DNA of 11,034 nt, from contig CALJEW010000321.1 of the NCBI GenBank assembly GCA_938074585.1, positions 1-11,034 on the forward strand, written 5' to 3'. The translations under genes were made by a program, and so were the position numbers. Below the pieces are notes generated by a model. The model was not told the DNA's origin, did not search any database, and saw only the letters and a list, made by a program, of their open reading frames with translations. This DNA comes from an uncultured Rhodospirillales bacterium. GTDB taxonomy: Bacteria > Pseudomonadota > Alphaproteobacteria > Rhodospirillales > Casp-alpha2. Positions 6,734-11,034 of this stretch are shown in pieces (within the stretch, counting starts at the first letter, position 1; each line of letters opens with the position of its first letter).

Positions 6734-6968
6734 GTACCCGGTGTTTTATGTGACGCAAAAGGAATATTGAAGGTAAAGCAGGCGCAGCCATCGGGGCTTC
6801 GTTCTGCCCAAGTTTTACAGCCAAAAACGAAACGACGTAGCTGCAAATGGCTAATCCCAATCCGGTCCCCATTGGCATTTTATCTGAACGGGTGTGAATT
6901 TGATGAAATTTTTCGAAAATACAATCACGGTGTTCAGGAGGAATATCTTTGCTGTTCAGATGGCTTAT
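6730..6968 (-). pseudogene. Histidine-kinase ATPase-domain remnant, frameshifted
   Basis: The C-terminal end of a sensor histidine kinase, in two frames on the minus strand. From about 6968 to 6843 the frame reads ISHLNSKDIPPEH, IFEKFHQIHTRSDKMPM and GTGLGLAIC: the expected G1-side IPxE, F-box (IFEKFHQ) and G2 box (GTGLGLAI). After a one-base shift near 6835-6845, the continuation is in the next frame, WAERSPDGCACFTFNIPF, matching the usual final strand pair before the end of HATPase_c domains. It closes with TAG at 6730-6732, inside the aldo/keto reductase stop region. The DHp, sensor and N-box parts are missing. A purely antisense explanation is unlikely, because the two frames join in the correct domain order. 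Confidence 0.7.
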
Positions 6969-6990
6969 TCCAATGGATTAAACTTGGAAT

Positions 6991-7279
6991 CCCCCTAACT
7001 AGCTGTGCCTGTTGGTATTTATTGCGTGTCAATTGTGTGATCGAGCCCATTGCCCCCATCGCGCAGCAGCGCCGCCGGAATCGATTTTCACTTAGCCAGC
7101 GAGGTTGTAACATTTCACCAGGACTTGGAGAGCTATAAAAATAGTAGCTGATGGGGGTGTTTTCAGAAGCCAACCTGGCTCTCTGTGAAGTGTGTATAAA
7201 ATGAAGGCGCCTTTGCCCTTTATCCTGTGGTTACAAATGTTTACAATCTACCACCTATATCATCTGGAGAGACCAAAAA
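6991..7279. other. Gap between kinase remnant and GST: no assignable gene
   Basis: Just left of the gap, ATTCCAA (6967-6973) and TTGGAAT (6984-6990) form a 7-bp inverted repeat with a 10-nt loop. The gap starts with a CCCCC and includes a GC-richer block around 7040-7090 that differs from its surroundings. On the minus strand a frame stays open from 7200 to 6934 without resembling a known protein. Another frame there ends SIPAALLRDGGNGLDHTIDT before a stop and might be a decayed gene end, but I cannot name it. The last 100 bp presumably hold the GST promoter. A GGAG about 11 nt before the GST ATG is the only clear signal. Confidence 0.3.
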
Positions 7280-7912
7280 ATGATCGACTTATATTCTTGG
7301 GGAACCCCAAACGGCCGCAAAATCACCATCATGCTTGAGGAGCTTGGCATTGAATACAACATGCATCCCATCAACATCATGAAGGATGACCAGTTCAAAC
7401 CAGAGTTTTTGAAAATCAGCCCTAACAACAAAATCCCAGCCATTGTTGATAGTGACAACGGACTAACCTTGTTTGAATCGGGCGCAATCATGATGTATCT
7501 GGCTGAAAAAACTGGAAAGTTCATGCCCACCGAAACCAAAGCCCGTTGGGCAACCATCGAATGGTTGATGTTCCAAATGGGAGGTGTTGGCCCAATGATG
7601 GGTCAAGCGCATCATTTTGTTAAATATAACCCTGATAAAAGTGAATATGCATCGGCACGTTATTTGTTAGAAACGAAGCGTTTATATAAAGTTATAGACG
7701 AGCGTTTAGCCGACAACAAATGGCTGAACGGTGATAGCTACTCCATCGCCGATATGGCCGTATGGCCTTGGGCCGCGCGTCACGATTGGCAAACGGTTGA
7801 TTTAAATGACTATCCAAGCGTCGCCAAATGGTACACAAACATAGCCAGCCGCCCGGCAACCCAAGCTGGTTGGAACGTGCCAGAAACAGAACAAAAAATC
7901 CCAATGCCATAA
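7280..7912 (+). CDS. yfcG: YfcG-like glutathione S-transferase / disulfide-bond oxidoreductase (Nu class)
   Basis: A 210-residue cytoplasmic GST with a thioredoxin-like N-terminal domain (about 1-80) and an all-helical C-terminal domain. It closely follows E. coli YfcG, which reduces disulfides using glutathione: IDLYSWGTPNGRKITIMLEE with the family-typical Thr9 and Asn11, FLKISPNNKIPAIVDSD with cis-Pro53, LTLFESGAIMMYLAEKTG with the Glu66-Ser67 glutathione site, then QMGGVGPMMGQAHHF, YSIADMAVWPW and SRPAT. No catalytic Cys or Tyr is needed in this class. GGAGAG precedes the ATG, and a strong terminator follows within 20 bp, so it is a single-gene unit. Length and start match the family. Glutathione metabolism is consistent with a proteobacterial host. 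Confidence 0.9.
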   Translation: MIDLYSWGTPNGRKITIMLEELGIEYNMHPINIMKDDQFKPEFLKISPNNKIPAIVDSDNGLTLFESGAIMMYLAEKTGKFMPTETKARWATIEWLMFQMGGVGPMMGQAHHFVKYNPDKSEYASARYLLETKRLYKVIDERLADNKWLNGDSYSIADMAVWPWAARHDWQTVDLNDYPSVAKWYTNIASRPATQAGWNVPETEQKIPMP

Positions 7913-7931
7913 GGTTTTTTGCCATGATACG

Positions 7932-7970
7932 AAAAAAGCGGCGCTGGATATTTCCAGTGCCGCTTTTTTT
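7932..7970 (+). terminator. Intrinsic terminator of the GST gene
   Basis: GCGGCGCTGGA at 7938-7948 pairs with TCCAGTGCCGC at 7953-7963 (one G-T pair) around a TATT loop. It is followed by seven T and preceded by six A, so it may also work for transcription from the right. It starts about 20 bp after the GST stop. Confidence 0.92.
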
Positions 7971-7989
7971 ATTTATGTGGTAGTTGTGA

Positions 7990-8143
7990 TCAGATTGGCT
8001 CTGCATAGGCCACAATATTTAAATTTGCGGCAACGTAACGTAGCGGGGTAAGGGCTAGATATTCCGTTAAATTGAACCAATCCTTACTCTTAGAATTTTA
8101 CGGGGCCTTTGACATTTGCTGTTCCGATGGAAAACCCTGACAT
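7990..8143 (-). pseudogene. Possible short broken gene, divergent from the TetR pseudogene
   Basis: On the minus strand AGGA lies 8 nt before an ATG (8141-8143), which opens MSGFSIGTANVKGPVKF and then stops. Removing one A from the A4 tract (T4 at 8096-8099) would connect it to a second frame, KDWFNLTEYLALTPLRYVAA then NLNIVAYAEPI and TGA at 7990-7992, giving about 50 residues. The second part looks protein-like in composition, but I do not recognise a family. TetR genes often regulate a divergent neighbour, which is the position this frame occupies. It may be a remnant of a longer gene. Evidence is weak. Confidence 0.3.
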
Positions 8144-8219
8144 AGCTTATTTCCTTTACTGTTAAATTTGACGAAACCTATTTTATTGTAATTTTAATGC
8201 GCGAGAAAAACTGATTATT

Positions 8220-8832
8220 TCAAGGCCATCCAAATTCAATCGAGAGCTGGCCGTCGAAATAGCTAAGCACGAAATTTGGAAAACGGGTGTGGTGCAAGCT
8301 CGGTTAAGGCGTTGTCTAAAGCCCTCGGAATTACCCGATCCCGTTTTTATAATGCTTTCGAAAACCGGGTAGTGCTATTTGTTGAAGCCATAGGCGTTTA
8401 TTATAACCAGTCACCGGATATCGTTTTGGACCGGGCTACGCCGGATATGCCTGTAAAGAAACTTTTAATAAACCTGTTTCGTGCCGCATGTAAAGCTCGG
8501 GAATCTGATCTAAAAAGCGTGTATGTTTTATAATCAATAGTATCACTGACTTGTGCCATACGGACGATCAATTGGGCACCGTATTCACCGTATTGGAGCC
8601 GGCTTTTCTTAGAAATTTGGCCCTGTTTGAACCGCTGCTGAACTGGGTCGTTGGGCAAGGAGTAGTCGATCTAAATTCTGATCTTCACACAAAAGCGTTG
8701 GCTTTGCAAAACCTCCTGATCGGATTGAATGCCATGTGCAAAGTCATAACAAAAGAAAATTACCTGTGACTTTCTGCGGAAGCAACGCTTATCGGCTTAG
8801 AGCTTTATGACGAGCAGGCAGGCACGGCTTAA
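8220..8832 (+). pseudogene. TetR-family transcriptional regulator, broken by frameshifts and a stop
   Basis: Almost the whole regulator can be read in three frames. First SRPSKFNRELAVEIAKHEIWK (8220-8282), then NGCGASSVKALSKALGITRS and RFYNAFENRVVLFVEA (to 8533), the DNA-binding helix-turn-helix. Then VCFIINSITDLCHTDDQLG, FEPLLNWVVGQGVVDLN and ALALQNLLIGLNAMCKVITK, the ligand-binding C-terminal domain, then an in-frame TGA (8767-8769, where TGG would fit), and LSAEATLIGLELYDEQAGTA with TAA at 8830-8832. Both frame changes fall at A-tracts (8280-8283 and about 8512-8516), and each is repaired by adding one A. A possible start is ATG at 8197, which would need one A added to the A5 tract at 8206-8210. 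The stop overlaps the aldolase stop by 3 nt. The family call is firm; the target is unknown. Confidence 0.85.
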
Positions 8833-9461
8833 CCCGAAATGCGTTTCCATTCGGCTACCAGTTCAGACGCTATTTTGTGGATTTCGTCTGCGGGGCGGTT
8901 TGGTTTGAAGAGGTTGGAGCCTAGGCCAGCGCCTGCGGCTCCGGCTTTGTAGAATTCTTCCAAATTCTCCGTCGTCACGCCACCAGTTGGGATGATTTGT
9001 GTGCCTTTGGGGAGAACCGCTGAAATGTCTCTCAAGTAAGCGGCCCCCATTCTGGCTGCTGGGAAAATTTTAATGGCGCGGGCACCGGTTTTCATGGCAA
9101 GCAATGCTTCGGTTGTTGTCATGCAGCCAATGACCGGGATTAGGTTGTTGCGAACAGCACCTTTAATCACGTTCACATCGGTATTGGGTGTAATCACTAA
9201 TTTAGCGCCAATGGCGGCGAGTCGGTCTGTCTCGGACGCATCTAAAACGGTTCCAGCACCGACCAAAATATCGTCAGCGCAATGGTTGACCAATTGTTTG
9301 ATGCTGTTGAACGGGTCTGGTGAGTTTAAGGTGACTTCCAATATTTTGAACCCAGCGCTGATTAGGGCATCGGCGACGGGAATGACTTCATCAGGCGTGA
9401 CCCCGCGCAAGACAGCGATTAAGGGCATTTCAGCGAGGCATGAATTGAAAATATCTTTCAT
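8829..9461 (-). CDS. dgoA: 2-dehydro-3-deoxy-6-phosphogalactonate / -gluconate aldolase (KDPGal/KDPG type)
   Basis: A class I Schiff-base aldolase that splits a 2-keto-3-deoxy-6-phospho sugar acid into pyruvate and glyceraldehyde 3-phosphate. The blocks are PLIAVLRGVTPDEV, a conserved Glu in ILEVTLNSPDPF, ILVGAGTVLD, LVITPNTDVNVI, IGCMTTTEALLAMKTGA, the Schiff-base Lys in AIKIFPAA, IPTGGVTTENL and AGAGLGSNLFKP. NSPDPF and the SPNTD-like block favour the DgoA (KDPGal) group over Eda, but specificity is inferred. I choose the ATG at 9459-9461 (MKDIFNSCLAEMPLI, 210 residues), which fits the family length and has GGAG 11 nt upstream. An earlier in-frame ATG at 9504-9506 would add 15 residues without homology and lacks a ribosome binding site. 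It diverges from the sugar-acid kinase gene, and together they form a short catabolic pair. Confidence 0.88.
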   Translation of the reverse strand: MKDIFNSCLAEMPLIAVLRGVTPDEVIPVADALISAGFKILEVTLNSPDPFNSIKQLVNHCADDILVGAGTVLDASETDRLAAIGAKLVITPNTDVNVIKGAVRNNLIPVIGCMTTTEALLAMKTGARAIKIFPAARMGAAYLRDISAVLPKGTQIIPTGGVTTENLEEFYKAGAAGAGLGSNLFKPNRPADEIHKIASELVAEWKRISG

Positions 9462-9574
9462 AAAAAGGGAAGCTCCAGATTGGGTTATGAGGCGACTTGA
9501 AGGCATTGTTTTATTGATCAGGCTGCTAAATTCGGCTACCTGAGATACAAATTAGGAAATCAGAGGGCGCAAGA

Positions 9575-10489
9575 ATGGACATTATAGGTCTCGGCGAGGC
9601 AATGGTCGAGTTTAATCAGACGAAGTCTGGCAAAGAATATGCACCGGGCTTTGGTGGCGACACGTCTAATTGTATTGTTGCGGCTGTCCGCCAAGGGGCC
9701 AACGCTGGTTACATTTCAGCCGTTGGATCCGACTCCTTTGGTGATTTGTTGGTTGGCATGTGGAAAAAGGAAGGGGTTGATACGGCAACGGTTCAGCGCA
9801 ATGCAAATGCCGCCACTGGAATTTATTTCGTTACCCATGGTGATGATGGGCATAAATTTACCTATTACCGTAAAGGTTCCGCTGCGAGTTTAATGACGCC
9901 CGCCGATATGCCGACGGACGCGATTAAGTCAGCCAAAATTTTGCATATTTCAGCAATCAGCCAAGCGATTAGCGAAAGTGCATGCGATGCCGTATTTGCT
10001 GCGATCAAAATTGCGAGCGACGGTGGTGTAATGGTTTCTTACGACACCAATTTGCGGTTATCTTTGTGGCCGTTGGACCGGGCGACGGCGATCGTTCAGC
10101 GTACAGCTGAGCTTAGCGATATCATTCTGCCAGGCCTTGATGATGCACAGGCGTTGACCGGATTGGATGATCCGAACGCCATTTGTGATCTGTATTTGGA
10201 ACTGGGCATTGGTACGGTTGCGTTGACCATGGGCGAACAAGGCGCGTTGATTGCAACACCCAATAAGCGCAAACAGTTAGAGCCATATTTGATCAATTGT
10301 GTCGATGCGACGGGCGCGGGCGATGCCTTTGATGGCGCCTTTTTAGCCCGCATTGCTGCGGGTGATGATGTGTTTGATGCGGCCCTTTATGCTAACGCGG
10401 CAGCTGCCCTTTCAACAACAGGCTTTGGCGCCATTGCCTCCATCCCAAAACCTGGTGACGTGCGCGCATTGATGGCGGTGGCAGATTAA
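9575..10489 (+). CDS. kdgK: PfkB-family 2-dehydro-3-deoxygluconokinase (KDG kinase)
   Basis: A 304-residue ribokinase-fold sugar kinase, expected to use ATP to phosphorylate 2-keto-3-deoxygluconate (or the galacto epimer), giving the substrate of the divergent aldolase. Visible motifs are the substrate-side start IIGLGEAMVEFNQ, GFGGDTSNCIVAAVRQGA (25-42), GSDSFGDLLVGMWKKEGVDT, TYYRKGSAASLM (the lid and Arg segment typical of KDG kinases), DTNLRLSLW, and the PfkB signature 2 VDATGAGDAFDGAF with catalytic Asp250. GAGGG lies about 8 nt before the ATG. DgoK, the usual galactonate-pathway kinase, is a different family, so pairing with a DgoA-like aldolase points to either KDG use or relaxed specificity. 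No sugar-acid dehydratase or transporter is adjacent in the window. Confidence 0.88.
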   Translation: MDIIGLGEAMVEFNQTKSGKEYAPGFGGDTSNCIVAAVRQGANAGYISAVGSDSFGDLLVGMWKKEGVDTATVQRNANAATGIYFVTHGDDGHKFTYYRKGSAASLMTPADMPTDAIKSAKILHISAISQAISESACDAVFAAIKIASDGGVMVSYDTNLRLSLWPLDRATAIVQRTAELSDIILPGLDDAQALTGLDDPNAICDLYLELGIGTVALTMGEQGALIATPNKRKQLEPYLINCVDATGAGDAFDGAFLARIAAGDDVFDAALYANAAAALSTTGFGAIASIPKPGDVRALMAVAD

Positions 10490-10490
10490 G

Positions 10491-10661
10491 TTAGGCCAAT
10501 TCAGCAGGCGATAAGATCCGGGTTTCCAAATAATCAAAACAGACTTCCCAGCCTATACTATGGGCAGTACGAACTTCTTAAGATGGGAATAGAGCATGGG
10601 ATAAGATGAGTTCCGTGTGGTTTTGTGCATTTTGAGAAAGTCCAAAATCACTTGCGAGTTG
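10491..10661 (-). pseudogene. SRPBCC / AHSA1-like protein, C-terminal remnant
   Basis: The minus-strand frame from 10661 to TAA at 10491-10493 carries one internal TAA (10578-10580). It reads ASDFGLSQNAQNHTELILSH, ALFPS, stop, EVRTAHSIGWEVCFDYLETR, ILSPAELA. A strand ending in LILSHAL followed by a final helix with H-x2-GW-x-x-x-x-DYLE is the usual end of AHSA1-type START-fold (SRPBCC) proteins. An upstream TAA at 10662-10664 and no visible N-terminus mark it as a fragment. It converges on kdgK, ending 1 nt after its stop. Recognition is from pattern and fold logic only. Confidence 0.45.
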
Positions 10662-10791
10662 TTAGCGACTGCTGATGTCCACGTAAAACTGATTGTGCTA
10701 TAGCAGTTAATTTCCGTATAAGTTCCAAAAATATGGACTTCATAGTCTAAAATATTAAGCTAAAGAATGCCATCGTTAAAACCACTTCAGT

Positions 10792-10816
10792 CATGACATA
10801 TCCGGATGTTGTCATG
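10792..10816. promoter_or_regulatory. Dyad-symmetric site upstream of the HAD gene
   Basis: CATGACA (10792-10798) and TGTCATG (10810-10816) are inverted copies around an inner 8-bp palindrome, ATCCGGAT (10800-10807), offset by half a base pair. It lies about 70 bp before the HAD start. No T-tract follows, so an operator for a dimeric regulator is more likely than a terminator. The regulator is unknown. Confidence 0.4.
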
Positions 10817-10886
10817 CCATGCCACCTCCTTGCTTTCAGGATTAACTATGACAGGATCAGGTTGATTATTTTGGGGATTCTATTTG

Positions 10887-11034
10887 ATGACAAAAACGGT
10901 TGTATTCGATTTGGATGGTGTGCTGATTGATCATGACCCACGATATTTATACAGAAAACTATTGCCTACAGAAAACGAAGTGACCGCCTTTTTGACGGAT
11001 ATTTGTCATCACGATTGGAATGAAAAGCAAGACG
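10887..11034 (+). CDS. HAD-family hydrolase, N-terminal part (runs off the right edge)
   Basis: The first 49 codons of a haloacid-dehalogenase superfamily hydrolase. VVFDLDGVLIDHDPRYLYRK holds motif I with the nucleophile Asp8 and the acid/base Asp10. The following LLPTENEVTAFLTDICHHDW is the start of the helical cap of the subfamily IA proteins related to YihX and haloacid dehalogenases. The ATG follows a GGGG stretch about 10 nt upstream. Motifs II-IV lie outside the window, so the substrate (sugar phosphate, nucleotide or haloacid) is undetermined. A dyad-symmetric site lies upstream. Confidence 0.8.
   Translation, partial: MTKTVVFDLDGVLIDHDPRYLYRKLLPTENEVTAFLTDICHHDWNEKQD

Noticed and set aside
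6767..7138. A 123-codon plus-strand open frame after the aldo/keto reductase
   Set aside because: It is antisense to the histidine-kinase remnant, which has ordered motifs. It has no ribosome binding site and a composition unlike a folded protein.
6934..7173. A 79-codon minus-strand open frame upstream of the kinase remnant
   Set aside because: It does not contain the kinase N-box or DHp motifs expected at this position and resembles no family. I treat it as unexplained sequence rather than a gene.
9073..9543. A 156-codon plus-strand frame
   Set aside because: A shadow of the aldolase gene on the opposite strand; the aldolase has all its catalytic blocks.
1..11034. CRISPR array, tRNA, rRNA, toxin-antitoxin pair or phage module
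   Set aside because: No regularly spaced repeats, tRNA-like cloverleaf, rRNA segment, or recognisable toxin, antitoxin, integrase or capsid genes were seen.

Overview
The window looks like a chromosomal accessory stretch of a Gram-negative bacterium, most likely an alphaproteobacterium. That is inferred from the mix of gene families: a CatI/CatJ-type CoA-transferase, a TRAP transporter, a KDPGal-type aldolase with a PfkB sugar-acid kinase, a YfcG-like GST, and IS3 and IS256 relics. No rRNA, tRNA or single-copy marker is present to fix the taxonomy. Intact metabolic genes alternate with gaps that hold broken genes. The gaps are not empty: reading them in all frames reveals at least six decayed coding remnants.

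Left end (1-990): a very AT-rich block. A membrane-protein gene runs off the left edge on the minus strand. It is preceded, 8 nt from its likely TTG start, by a run of twelve G (C on the + strand). Upstream of that are a small protein with a Cys/His motif and a chimera joining the start of an IS3-type transposase OrfA to a Sel1 repeat. Middle left (996-4615): a divergent pair of operons. Leftward are the two subunits of a 3-oxoadipate-type CoA-transferase (catI, catJ). Rightward are the small and large membrane subunits of a TRAP transporter (dctQ, dctM). The 110-bp gap between them carries three copies of a 10-bp word, two of them forming a near-perfect palindrome, so uptake and activation of an organic acid are probably co-regulated. 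No solute-binding subunit is in the window.

Centre (4616-7279): an Hpt-domain fragment (minus), a decayed IS256-family transposase (plus), an intact aldo/keto reductase (plus), and a frameshifted histidine-kinase ATPase-domain fragment (minus) that overlaps the reductase stop codon. Right of centre (7280-8832): an intact YfcG-type glutathione S-transferase with a strong terminator, then a TetR regulator broken by two one-base A-tract frameshifts and a TGA, divergent from a short broken frame. Right (8829-11034): a KDPGal-type aldolase divergent from a PfkB 2-keto-3-deoxy-sugar-acid kinase (Entner-Doudoroff-like catabolism of a sugar acid), an SRPBCC/AHSA1 remnant, a dyad-symmetric site, and the start of a HAD hydrolase that runs off the right edge.

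I see no clearly new multi-gene system. The items most worth checking are the G12 tract in front of the truncated membrane gene, the IS3-Sel1 chimera, the operator between catI and dctQ, and the high density of gene remnants, several of which are broken at short A-tracts.
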